From Epiperipatus broadwayi (Eukaryota; Onychophora; Udeonychophora; Euonychophora; Peripatidae), in the NCBI GenBank assembly GCA_028023455.1, contig JAQFVV010012420.1:8701194-8765193 (forward strand): a stretch of DNA of 64,000 nucleotides. Direction: 5' to 3'. Shown piece after piece: positions 38,472 to 50,330 of the stretch (position 1 is its first letter; the number at the start of each line of letters is the position of its first letter). A program made the translations under genes and the position numbers. Below the pieces are notes generated by a model. That model searched no databases, was not told the origin of the DNA, and saw only the letters and a list, made by a program, of their open reading frames with translations.

Positions 38472-39470
38472 TCACATTATTTTAACAACCCTAGGATCAA
38501 ATCGGGGTCTGTATTCCTTTTCATGGTTGTATAATTCGGATATATTTATCGAATCAGTTTTAGATTTTTTGTACATCAAGATATGTTGTGTCAATCTTGT
38601 TCTCAGATTTGCTTTTGTTTCAAGATAATAGGTGTAAGAACAATCTGTTTGACTGCATCCCACTGCATGCTCAACAGTAGGTCGATCCAATTTGTATTTT
38701 AATACTTTGTATTATTAATCAGTTAATTTTAATTGATGGGGTGTTTTAAATCCAATGTCGAATTTATCAGTGCAAATCTTTATGATTTTATTTCTGATAT
38801 CAGTGCATATGATAGCACTATCCTTTTTTTATCATTTTTTATAGTCTTAATCCTATTTATAAGGTTTTTTTTAATTTGCTCTATGTATTTTGTATATTAG
38901 ATGTACTGTAACCTGATTTTATTATATTAACAATATAAGTTCCTGTGTTCTCAATTTTATCTGACTTGAATTGACACAAATAGATAATGATATAAGAAAT
39001 TTTTTAATCCCATAAATTGATATGTGATAAAGGTATTGGAGATTTTATGTTGATGCATCCTTTAATATTGAGGGGATTGATAGTCATTTTATAATACAAT
39101 GCAATGTAGTTTCACCTTATGTTCAAATCAGGATAGTGAATTTCATTGTCTTTTTCTGGTTCTATAGTCCACTTTAAATCTAATTCTGTGCTCAATTCAT
39201 TAAACACATTGTTGGTAATATTCTGTGGTGTGCATATAAAAACACCATCTATATAGAATATAAAAATGCAGTTTTATATGTATTTAATATTAGGAGGATT
39301 ATGTTCGCTTGCCTTTATGCATATGACTGCACTGACAGGTAATCCCATTGGCCAAAATTCTGACATTTTATATATATTGCCCTTGCATGTCACCATTATT
39401 TCATTATTGATCCAAGTTAAAAAATCAAATGGTAAATTTTCTCTTGTAAATATCTACTTTTTTATTAGCT
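38472..39470 (-). pseudogene. Penelope-like element RT/GIY-YIG remnant, minus copy
   Basis: Read on the minus strand, the order is as follows. A segment with CKGNIYKMSEFWPMGLPVSA (about 39290-39400) matches the fingers/palm region before the catalytic site. YIDGVFICTPQN (about 39210-39250) is motif C with the second aspartate changed to Gly. WTIEPEKDNEI is the following motif. The C-terminal open frame at 38472-38690 contains CSQTDCSYTYYLETKANLRT, the GIY-YIG endonuclease region with the conserved Arg of LRTRL kept but the YIG altered to YYL. Penelope-like elements fuse reverse transcriptase to a GIY-YIG nuclease, and this order fits. Frameshifts and stops between the segments and the lost aspartate mean it is dead. 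Confidence 0.75.
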
Positions 39471-39799
39471 AATAAATCTCACAATTTTAATTGATTATTT
39501 TCTATTGATGTCATTCTATGTTTGTTGAAGATAACAGCATTTTTAATATAAAACCATTCTATGTTTGTTGGAAATATAGCATATTTAATAATTAAAAATG
39601 CTGTTATGTACAACTAACATATAATGGCACATTTAATGTCATCGAATTGTAAGGATCGGTAAATAGAAATATTTTAAATAATTATAAATGATGTTATCTC
39701 CCATGAATAATAAATAGAAAATAATCATTTAAAATTATTAATGATTTATTAACTAATAAAAAAGTATACATATACACGAAGAATTTATCATTGATTTTC

Positions 39800-40870
39800 T
39801 AACCTGAACTGATATAATGGTGTTATATAGGAGCAATATATACAAAATGGCAAATTCTTGGCCAATGGTTTTATCTATCATTATAATCATAGGTAGTGTG
39901 GCATTGGTTTTCAAAGAAGTAAATATAATCCTTCCAATATTAAATGCATACAAAAACTGCACTAATATATGCTATGTAGATGTAGTTTTTATATGCATAT
40001 CACAGGATATTATCAAGCATGTGTTTAATGAATCAAGCACAAGATTAGGTTTAAATTGGACTATAGAATCAGAAAAAAAACAATGTAATTCGCTACCTTG
40101 ATTAAAAATAAGGTGAAACTACAATTCATTGTATTATAAACTGACAATTAATACTGCCAACCTTAGACAGTGCATCAAAAATGGAATCCCTGGAACCACC
40201 TTTGCATAAATTCACATGATTAAAAACTTTTTTAAGTTGCAATAACTATTTATGTCAATTTGAATCAGACAAAATTGAGAACCTAGAGACTTATATTGTG
40301 GATATGATAAAATCAGACTATAGCACAACTGCTACACATAAATATGTAGAGCAATTTAAAAGAAACAGTACAAATGGGATTGAGAATACAAAGAATGGCA
40401 AAAATGGATAGTGCTAACATACATACTGCACATCAGAAACAAAATTATAAAGATCTGCACTGATAAATTCAATGCCAGATTTAAAATAACCATCAATTTA
40501 AATAGACTAATTAATAATACAAAGGTTAAAAATATAAACTGGATCAACTTAAGGTTGTGTATGCAATGGGATGCAGCCAAGTAGACTATCCATATAACTA
40601 TTACAGTATCATAAAAGCAAATCTGAGAACAAGATTGACACAACATACCTAATGTACAAAAAATCTAAGATCAATTCAATAAATATATCTGTATTTTACA
40701 ACCATGAAAGGGAATACAGACCCAGTTTAATCCTAATGTTGTTAAGATACTGTGTTGAGAAAGAAATGAAAAAAAATGTAAAGAATAAAAAGATGTGGTT
40801 TATCACACAAGATAAATATATAATAAACCAAAGAGCTAATAGTATTCAAATTAACAAGAAATGGGTCTCC
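39800..40870 (+). pseudogene. Penelope-like element RT/GIY-YIG remnant, plus copy
   Basis: This is the mirror partner of the minus copy. A 94-codon open frame (39817-40101) includes SNIYKMANSWPM, then CYVDVVFICISQDIIKHVFN, where motif C YVDD has become YVDV, then LGLNWTIESEK. Further right, broken frames give FNARFK, INLNRLINNTKVKNINW, CSQVDYPYNYY and ANLRTRLTQH (to about 40650), and an open stretch follows at 40652-40873 with YKKSKINSINISVFYNHERE. Each piece has a counterpart in the minus copy, with a different second-aspartate lesion. The two copies therefore decayed independently or were already different. Confidence 0.75.
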
Positions 40871-41837
40871 TAGATTCTCAATAGATCAGCAGTGATTATG
40901 ATGCACACATGTTGAAAGTATACTTGGTTTACTTAATTTAAGATTAATAATAGTGGAAGAATATCAAAATATTATATATAATGTAATAGTATATAATGAA
41001 TAAGAGAAAGAGACTATTCAAAGACCTAAATTGAGGATGCCAAAATTTGTAACTATATAAAAATGAGACAAAAGAAATAAAAAGACTCTAGTTATAAGTT
41101 TTAGTTCTAAATGCAAAATTTATATCGATACAATTAAGAACATGAAAATACTAACTCTTATTAATGTCTTAACTCTGTAAACAAGCTAAATCTAAAATAG
41201 TATAAAACAGGGAGAGATTTAATCAATCTTTTATTATACTGAAATACTAACACAATAATTATTATAATCTATAATATAATAAATCGAGCATATGGACTGT
41301 TTAATTTATATGTCCAATAAATTGTAATGTTAAAATTTAAAATAGTTAGTAATTGTTATAATACAAGTATGTAATGAAATAAACATACTAACTAAAATTA
41401 ATAATGCTATACTAGTTAATTGCACCAAATCTGTTATAGAATAAAATGAGCGAAAATTAAGCAGCCTTTAATAATAAAATAATCCAAAATCTAGATTGAT
41501 ATAATACTTACAAATCATTAATATATTTTCATTGGTATTCATTCATAACTCTTCTGTTACTGCGTGGTAAATTTATATTGTATTTAAGAATGTATAAAAA
41601 TATTAAGTTTAGTGATTATATAAAATTTTATTAAAAAATTATTAATAGCTTTTATATTAATGAGTGTTCATGAAAATATTAGATTAATCGTTAATCTTTG
41701 CTGGATTCTATTAAAATAATAAAATTTACATTACTTTATTAATTAGATCTTAAGTGTTTATGTTTATAATAAACTTAAATGAGACTCATAATTCGAATTT
41801 AATAAATAATGATAATAATTTATTTTAAAATAAACAA

Positions 41838-42322
41838 TATTCGAATCCAGATTATTAAGCTTCCTTTAGTCATTCATTCTATCCTATACATCCAATATAC
41901 ATGACCACATACATGTGAAAAAGATAAATGACCGATATACATATTTTGTGCTGAACCAGCACTCATCAGTTGGTCTGGATCATCAACTCTCATAAATATG
42001 TATAATCAGTGCTAGGTTATATCAAGATAACAAATCTTCAAACTTTAAAGCACAGGTTTCAATATGGCTGAAGAGTTGGATATTGGAGAATTAAAGTTTG
42101 GAGATTTCCTATCCTAATATAAACCAAGTATTGATTATATATGTTGGGGGGGGGGGTGATCATCCAGATCAACCGATGAGTGCTGATTCAGGATGAAATA
42201 CAGATATTGGAAATCATTAATTTTTCTCATATATATGTGGTCATGTATATCAATTGTATAGGATAGAGTGGATAATTAAAGGGATCTTGAAAATCTGGGT
42301 TCAAATCCTCTCTAATTACATC
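41838..42322. mobile_element. Foldback family B, copy 2
   Basis: Left and right halves are inverted copies. The left has ATTCGAATCCAGATTATTAA and later AGCACTCATCAGTTGGTCTG; the right has CAACCGATGAGTGCTGATTC and ends in TCTGGGTTCAAATCCTC, then TAATTACA. A G run of about ten bases lies near 42150. No coding content. Confidence 0.7.
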
Positions 42323-42888
42323 TAGATCAAAAGTATGTATACTATACTTGTATTTAAAATGAACAATAGATAATTAATGAATATGTTATAAAGATATCAT
42401 ATAATATTGTATTTTGTTTAAACCATCAAAATGGTGCTAGATGTAAACAGTCTTTTCGAACCAGATATTCATTTATCTATTAATTTCAAATATACAATAT
42501 AAAACATCATATAGAAAAAAATACTAACTTGTTATATTTTGCCTACTGAGCATTCACCAAACAAACCAAACAAGCTATTAAATAAAAATCCATTATGATT
42601 ATTAAAAAAAAAAAAACCTGTGTGTATAATGATTAACATTTAGCACCAAGAGTTCTACAGCTCTTTAAGTTCTTTTTTATTAAGTTCCAAATCCATCAAA
42701 AGAATGTAACATTTTGAAGACAATAATTCAATAAAAAAATAGTATATTTTTTTAGAATATTTGAAGTTTATTTGTTAAACTGATTATTAATAATTCCTAA
42801 TAGGATACCAATGCATATTATTCCTTTAAAATGTTTATTATCACATTTGTAGTTATTGTCATATATCTTTGTCAATTATTGGTTCATT

Positions 42889-42891
<3 letters not shown>

Positions 42892-42948
<57 letters not shown>
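42892..42948. repeat. (TA)n microsatellite
   Basis: About 56 bases of uninterrupted TA. Confidence 0.95.
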
Positions 42949-42950
<2 letters not shown>

Positions 42951-44309
42951 TACATATGCATGTAGGTATTAATTTCTATAGTTAAACTTTATTAACACTT
43001 CTAATTATTAATTATTCTATTTATTGAAATAGTTTCATTTTATCTCTGGCAGATTAATAATTCATGAGCACTTGATATATAGGCACAAATGTAATTTACA
43101 TGGTTAACACTTCACTAACATTTTATAACTTTTAATTACTCCATTAGTTGGCATAATGTGTATTGTATAAGCATGTAGTAGTCAAACTTTTTCCAGCATT
43201 CTTTTAAAAAAATAATTATTCCATTAGTTGATTAATATTATTTTAAATCCTTGGCAGATTATTAATTTGTTTATTGGCATTCATACATATATTAGACATG
43301 TACATGTACTTTAATTTTTATTAAACTTTTTTTAAACTTTCAGAATGCTTCAGCAAATTCAATTCCAATTGTTAGTTCAAAATGTTAAAAAATATTACAT
43401 TTTGTCCTGGAAGCAAAAGTCAAACTTTTTGTTTATCCTTCCATTGTGTTATTTTACTCAACATTTTTTAAAGTATATATAAATTACATTTTTAAAAGAA
43501 AAAAATATTACAAAATATAGCATTTACTTTTAAAGTGTTCAAGCAGAAGAACAAGAATAATAAGGAATGCCTGAAGTTAAAACTGAAGTATTTATATTTT
43601 TGTTGACATAGTTTCTACTCATTGCCTTGGATACAATTGTTGTGGATAAGCTCAAAATTTTGAATGATTATCAAGATCATTGGAACAAGTCAGCTTTCTA
43701 TATAAAGTGTCTTCTCTTAAATTTTAAAACAAAATGACAGCAATGAATTTCAAATTTCTTCTTTTAAAAAAAAATAAAACACATTGTTTATTTTAGAATA
43801 CTGTAATATATTTTTAAAAATAAATATTTTTGTTGAAAATATTTATAATTTTAAAATTCATACATAATCTCAAATTCACACAACCCAAAACATGCACACA
43901 TATGTGAAAATGTAACTGATATCTACCTAAACCTATTGTCTTTTGAAAATATTGATAAATTCACTGTTTTATTAAAAGCAAAAAAAAAATATGTATCTTA
44001 AAATTTATAAATATCTTTATGGTGAGATTTTAATTGTAATGGGTAAATTACAATATTGTATTATTTTTTAAAAAAAATAAAAGAGAATCAAACTTGCATT
44101 ACTTTTTAAAAGATAAAAATTTTAAAAAATCAAACACAAATTGCTTTTGTATTTTGATGTGTTCCTAATAATTTAAAAAGCAAGATAAAATATTTGATAA
44201 TTTTAAAATAATCAATAATCTACAAAATTAATGACTTATAAAATTTTAATTTTTTTCTTATTGTATGAATATATGTCAATGCCTATTTAAAGTCTAACCA
44301 AGATGGTAC

Positions 44310-44342
<33 letters not shown>

Positions 44343-46321
44343 AAAAGATTTTCATAAACTATAAAATGAAACAAGATTTTTTTTAGTTAAAATTCAGCTA
44401 TCCTGTAATCAAGAAAACAATCAAAAACTAGTATTGTAATATGAAATAATGCAAATACTGTTTTTAATTGTTTGTTACCTAGTCATAAATAAAATTTATT
44501 TAGAAAATCTTATTAAAATTATAAATATTTATATCACACTCATCACATATATATATATAGAAAAATAAATTCTAATTGCTTTCTTAAACATGTTAAAAAG
44601 TTACTGGAAAAACAAAATATTATATGGCAATGCAGACAATATCTGCATGTCTCTTTTAACAAACATTTGTCTATCTGATTGTTTGTAAATCATATCTCTG
44701 TTTAGTTTTTCAAATTAATGAATCTCACTGCCAAATTTTCAATCTTTATAAAACAAATATGTTGTAACACATGATATTTTAATAACCTTAAATTTAAATT
44801 GAAACCATAGAAACAAAGATTGGATAAAGATTTGTTAATAATATCACATGATTTTGATTGATCATTTCTTATAAAATTTATGTGATATAGTCTAGTTTTT
44901 TGTGCATACACTATTATAACTCATAATCTGAAATTTTTTAAGAAGTCAATCTGCAGAAACCCAATTAAATTATTCCCCAGATTAGATAAAAATAACAAAA
45001 TAAAAGATATCATAAACAGTTATTATCATTCTGATTACTGAATCAGCTTCCATATTAATACACTTACAGTTAAATCCATAGTTTATCTTTATTTTTAATC
45101 TTCCACACATATATGGTAAAGTCAGTTAACAAATATAATTACAAATTTGAGTTGTCTGTGTGATCATCCTCAATTAACAAGTTGTAGTTCAGCCAAAATG
45201 AATCTTGATGAGTCATTTGCCTTTTTTCTGATGACTTTATTTAAATTTGAAAGTGTAAAATAGTAGTTTTCAAATACACTGTATAAGAAATTTCCTGCTC
45301 TTTTTAAAAAGACCTGATTAGAAATGCAATCATTATTTGGAAAGGCTTGTTTAATGGCAATTTCTGTTGTTTTTGTATTTCATTCAGAATGAAGAGGCTA
45401 TTAAAACAAAAACTTCAATCAGCCATCTAGAAATTCAATATTGCTTCAGTTATTTAATTCAGATAAACATTTTAAAAGTTTTGAATTCAGGCAGACAAAT
45501 TGATAAATTAATTTCAAATTTTTTATATTTAGTAATTTAAATTTTTTATTTGAATTGCTTCAATATGTATCAAAGTATTGTAAATGTGTGTGTATTAACT
45601 GAGTCTAAATCATTAGAGATATAGACTTCTAAAGTACATCTACAACTTGGTAGAAGATTGATGATATAAAAATACTTTATAGTGCTGAAAAATACTTTTA
45701 ATTCTGAAGTTATTATTTGTAGAGTGCACAATATAAGATAAAAACATTGTTTCTTTTTGTTTTTGTTTTTATTTTATTTTAGCATAGTTATGATGCAGGT
45801 AATTTATTTTTTAGTAATTATAATTTAAAGATAAAAGTATTTTTAATCTTAAATAGATAACATCAAGGCAAAAGCTTTACTAATAAACTCTAAAAAGAAA
45901 CAAGCAAAAGATTAAACATTTCTACTCAGATTAGCCAATTGTGATTTAGTGGAATCTTAAAGTTTTCTTTCTTTGGTTTATCTTCTTGTTAAGAATACTC
46001 AATATTCATTCAATGACCAATAATTTGGTGATAAGCTGAGATATCTATGAACCAGATATCTCCATAGAAAAGAACTAATTCTAGTTCCAATCTGAAAAAA
46101 AAAAATTATTTTACTTGAAAGAGATTTAAACCCTAAATGAAGTAGACAGTACTAATCACAACATTTTTAAGTGCAGTGTATACATGTTATATACATAGCG
46201 CTATATAAAATAATATCTCATTATATATGTTATATTTATATAACTTTTATTGATTTTACATTTTTACATTTTTATTATTAATTGCTTCTAGAATATAAAT
46301 TATTTGCTCTTCTTATTATAG

Positions 46322-46429
46322 GGTGGTTTTACTCGCAAATATACTTTAAGTTCTAAAACAGGAACTTTGTTGCCAGAATTTCCAAAATCACAAAATTTAA
46401 ATATTACTGCATCGCTATCAATGGATAAA
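46322..46429 (+). CDS. RFX6: RFX6 exon between the DNA-binding and dimerisation regions
   Basis: A 108-base exon with acceptor TTCTTATTATAG and donor GTATGT, 36 whole codons with no stop. The peptide runs [20 protein letters not shown] then [35 protein letters not shown] is the characteristic RFX6 sequence after the DNA-binding domain, and TLLPEFP also occurs in RFX4. In RFX6 the next residues (VDTLIMMYKTHC) open the extended dimerisation region. I found no such exon in the remaining 17.6 kb, so the following intron probably runs past the window. Phases are 0/0, fitting the microexon before it. Confidence 0.92.
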
Positions 46430-46545
46430 GTATGTATTGCTGTTATTATTGTTTTGTTGTTGTTGTTTTTGTCACTTTAAACTAACTTGTAGTTGCTTGA
46501 TTAATCTTTATATATATATATATATATATATATATCTATTAAATC

Positions 46546-46599
46546 TGCATCAAATCAGCAATATATATATATATATATATATATTGCTGATTTGATGCA
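46546..46599. repeat. Perfect 54-base palindrome with (AT)n core
   Basis: TGCATCAAATCAGCA, an AT run, and its exact complement TGCTGATTTGATGCA. It lies 117 bases after an RFX6 exon. In the transcript it would form a perfect hairpin. Confidence 0.9.
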
Positions 46600-48527
46600 A
46601 TTTAAAAGAATTAACATTAAATAGTCAATGGAATTATTTAGAACTTAAAAAATTTAGAGAATAAAAATAGATAAAAATTATTTAAGCCATCAAAATGTTT
46701 GCACATGATATGGTTATTGTTTGAAATAATAATGTTTTTAAAGCTTTGCCTAATTATTGCAAGTGCTATGAATAAAAACAAAAATATATGACTTAAAATA
46801 AATGCTAAAGAATTATTATTATTTTTAAATGTATTAAAAAGTACCAATCTATATCACGTTTTTATCAATAATGAACAAGTGTTATCATTTGTGACAATTC
46901 TCTATTTGCTTAAATTATCTTGGAGAGAGGGGCTAACATTATATAATACATATAAAAGATCACAATAAAAATTACATATATTAATAATTAATAGTAGAAC
47001 AAAATAACCAAGTAGGGAGTAAAGTTATCAGCACACTTCTGTTTTCACAGCCCTTATATAGACTGACACCATTTCTTGTAAGAGCAATGTGAAGAGGGTA
47101 TGGGGAAAACTTGTTCATATTTGATTATTTTATTCTATACTGCAATTATTCATTATTATTATATTTTAGAAATATAACCTTAACAATCGCACAAAAACTA
47201 TTAAAATTTCGCAGAATCTCATCTGTCAGTCAATGAAATAAAATGTTTTGAGCTCGAGAAACAAGTTTAAACAATGTTGATATATAGGCAGAAAAACAAA
47301 CGGATATGCGACATATATTAATAAAATATATTTTACCCTTTCTAAAAATGTTCATATTTAATTATTTTTTAGGGAAATATTTTTTAATGTTTCTGTGAAA
47401 TTATTAAGGTAATATAAATCAACAGGTATATTTTATAGTTAAGTTTTATCAATCATAACAGGCTTCTTTTATTTTCATCTTTTTATAACTAAACTTTATC
47501 ATATGTCTATAAATATATTTAAAAATATTAATAGGTTAAAATCGCAACTTCATTTGTTTTAATTAAACTTTATACTTTCCAGTTCTTATCTTAATTTTTT
47601 TTTTCATGTTATTAATCTTATATAATTTTCCATTGTGAACCTTTTGCTATCCAATTTTTTAACTTAAAAGTTAAAATTTTAGCTGGCTCATTTTCCCACC
47701 TGTTTCAATACAAAAATCAGTTACTATTTAAAATCTGCACACATAAATGTTTTCTTAGCATAATTTATGATATATAAACAATAGTAGAGAGAAAAACAAA
47801 CGCAATTTATCACTAGCTAAATAGAAAAAGGTGTGGACGAACATTAATGTTTACACCTGAAGGAAGAAAAATGTTAATCTAATTATTGGGAAAAAATATT
47901 TAGAAAATAGGTTATTTTTAAAAAATATAATATTTTATTCTATTTTAGTTTTTTAATAACAAATTGATTGATTATATTTTTAAAAATTATTTTGCGAATA
48001 TAAAAAAAAAACACGGCACATTCATGTGAGTTGTATTTTTTATAAATATTGTGCATATATATATATAAAATAGTTAAATGCATAAAACTTGATAAATTAA
48101 ATAACATTATTAAAGTTAAGTCCTATAGTCAAAATTTGGTTCATGAAATCCACGTCAATGTCTCATCATAACACATATTTTACCTCAAATTGAGAACTCC
48201 TTTTCTTCAAGTAATCCTGGAAATGAAAAATCAATGCCAACATGTATATAGATATAATAATAAACACTTAAATTAATAGCTGATGTTTAAATGTTTCAAT
48301 TTTTCTTCTCTTGAAATCACAGTTTCATATATAAATATTTGTAACTAGATCTGCGTAAATATTTGGAATTGTTTTTTTTATTTTCAGGACTATTTGAAAA
48401 ATCCTTGGTTTAACGCAAAACAAATTCATAATATTTGTTTTCTTGTTTATTTGCAATGGTGTAGTGACTAGAAATTTTTGGAATTTTATAAACCAATTAT
48501 TTGATTAGAGGATTTAACACACACGCA

Positions 48528-48535
48528 CGCACTCT

Positions 48536-48566
<31 letters not shown>
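48528..48566. repeat. (CA)n microsatellite
   Basis: CA repeat with a few early interruptions (CACGCACGCACTCTCACA), running into a short TA tract. Confidence 0.9.
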
Positions 48567-48571
<5 letters not shown>

Positions 48572-49250
48572 ATATTTATGAAAAGTTAAACTTTGAATGC
48601 AGGTATCATACCAAACTTGCAAAGAACTCTCTGTCTTCTATCAATGCTAATTTACTAATTAAACAAAAAATGGCCCAATTTTATTTAACTTTCATCCTGA
48701 TACATAGATAATAAATTAATCATTGATACTCAAAGAAATGAAGTGTTACATTAACAGCAATTTTTGTAAAATTTCAATCAAACTAGTTCACAATATTACT
48801 ACACTCCACAAACAATTAAGATATTAATTCCAATAATTTTAATAATTCTACAAATAAACAAAGGCTATTAAATCTATCTAATTAATAAATTAATAGGACA
48901 CTCTTAGAAAGTTTATTAAAATTAATCTAGTAATTCTGACTTGGGACATATTAGTATTGTAAGCTTATTTGAAATTTACTTCTTATTAATATTATTATAT
49001 GTTCTCAATGCTATATATTTAATAGTTGTTAAAATTATTAGAATTAACATTTTAATCATAATTTGAAACTGGTTTGATTGATACTTTATGAATATCAACT
49101 CTAATATAAAACAATAATTGATTTTTTTATATAAATAAGCATGGAAGTTAATTAAAATTGGATCGTTTTTTGTTGAACTAATAAATTGGCATTGATGTAA
49201 GAGAAGATATTTTTGCAAGTTTATTAAAATGACATATATATATATATATA

Positions 49251-49600
49251 AACAGACTTTCGAGCTCCCTACATTTATCATCCTATACAACTTAAACACA
49301 TGACCACATATATGTGAAAAAGATAACTGATCTCCAATATATTTATTTTGTGCTGAACCAGAGCTCGTCAATTGATCCAGATCACCATCTTCCACCACCC
49401 CATATATATATATATATATACGGTTTTACCCAAAAAATTATTTATCAACATTAAATATATATAGTTAGTGCTCAGTTTATATTAAGATAGCAAATCTTCA
49501 AACTTTAATGGACAAGCTTCAAGCTTTTCCACTCTTCAACTCTTCAGCCATCTATTTCATTGAAAATCTGATGATGAAATGGTCAAAGCCCTTGTTGATA
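49251..49600. mobile_element. Foldback family B, copy 3 (partial)
   Basis: It has the left half of the element (AGACTTTCGAGCTCCCTAC, CATGACCACATATATG, TTTTGTGCTGAACC) and the centre, interrupted by a TA tract at about 49402-49420. It breaks off inside the second half near GAAAATCTGATGATG. The next copy begins 159 bases further on. Confidence 0.6.
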
Positions 49601-49758
49601 GTAATATTATTGTCATACACATGTTGACCTTAAGTCAATCTAACCCCTTGCACATAGGATCTCAATATGTCCATTTAATTATAAAGAAGAGGGATAGGCA
49701 AAATACAAGTTGAATGTGTAATATTTAAATATATGTATATTCTATATACTAAAATTAA

Positions 49759-50209
49759 TGTAATTATAAGAGATTTGAACTCAGAATTTAAAGCTCCCTA
49801 CACCTATCCAATACATCTTATACAACTTAAACACTTGAGCACATGTATATGAAAAGATAAATGATCTCCAACATATGTTAAATAATATTAAAATTAACAA
49901 GGGCTTTGAGCATTTCATCATTAGATTTTCAATGAAATGAATGGCTGAAAAGTTGGAGAATAGAGAAGATTGAAGTTTGTCCATTAAAGTTTGAAGACTT
50001 TCTATCTTAATATAAAGTGTGTGTTGATTACATATATGGGTGGTAGATGGTGATCTGGACTAACTGATGAGTGCTAGTTTATCACAAAATACCTATATTA
50101 AGATCATTTATCTTTTTCACATGTATGTGGTCATGTGTTTAAGTTGTACAAGATGTATTGAATAGGTGTGGGAGCTTGAAAATCTGAGTTAAAATCCCTT
50201 ACAATTACA
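49759..50209. mobile_element. Foldback family B, copy 4 (complete, TTAA-flanked)
   Basis: 451 bases. The ends TGTAATTATAAGAGATTTG and its inverted partner CCCTTACAATTACA form a terminal inverted repeat of about 27 bases with three mismatches. Inverted similarity continues inward through most of each half. The element is bounded on both sides by TTAA (49755-49758 and 50210-50213). TTAA duplication is typical of piggyBac-type transposition, but the ends are not the usual piggyBac CCC, so the class is open. Non-coding. Confidence 0.7.
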
Positions 50210-50212
50210 TTA

Positions 50213-50217
<5 letters not shown>

Positions 50218-50292
<75 letters not shown>
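50218..50292. repeat. (TA)n microsatellite
   Basis: About 75 bases of TA directly between family B copy 4 and the solo LTR. Confidence 0.95.
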
Positions 50293-50296
<4 letters not shown>

Positions 50297-50330
50297 TCAA
50301 AATACTTTAGTATATATATATATTATATAT

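Larger units (their letters stand above)
38349..40882. repeat. Large head-to-head inverted repeat of two PLE copies
   Basis: The left arm, about 38349-39550, and the right arm, about 39584-40882, are diverged inverted copies. The outer ends read AAAATCTATAAGACCC on the left and GGGTCTCCTAGATTCTC on the right. The inner ends meet at AACAGCATTTTTAATAT and AATTAAAAATGCTGTT around a loop of some 34 bases. Each arm holds reverse transcriptase and endonuclease remnants reading outward. Confidence 0.75.
37533..46321 (+). other. RFX6 intron of 8,789 bases (phase 0)
   Basis: It holds a tRNA-Gly-like sequence, the large inverted PLE pair, foldback family B copy 2 and a (TA)n tract. The rest (40900-41830, 42330-42890 and 42950-46320) is A/T-rich with no recognisable element. 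Confidence 0.85.

Noticed and set aside
45783-45798. A strong acceptor (long T run, TTTTAG) followed by 16 bases and GTAATT, which would also keep the RFX6 frame.
   Set aside because: The peptide it would add (SIVMMQ) has no match in RFX6, while the 28-base exon at 37505 gives the expected FSG.KLKNE.
48976-49398. A 140-codon open frame on the minus strand, one of the longest non-repeat frames in the window.
   Set aside because: It runs through foldback family B and a TA tract, and only A/T-rich codons and repeat sequence are seen.
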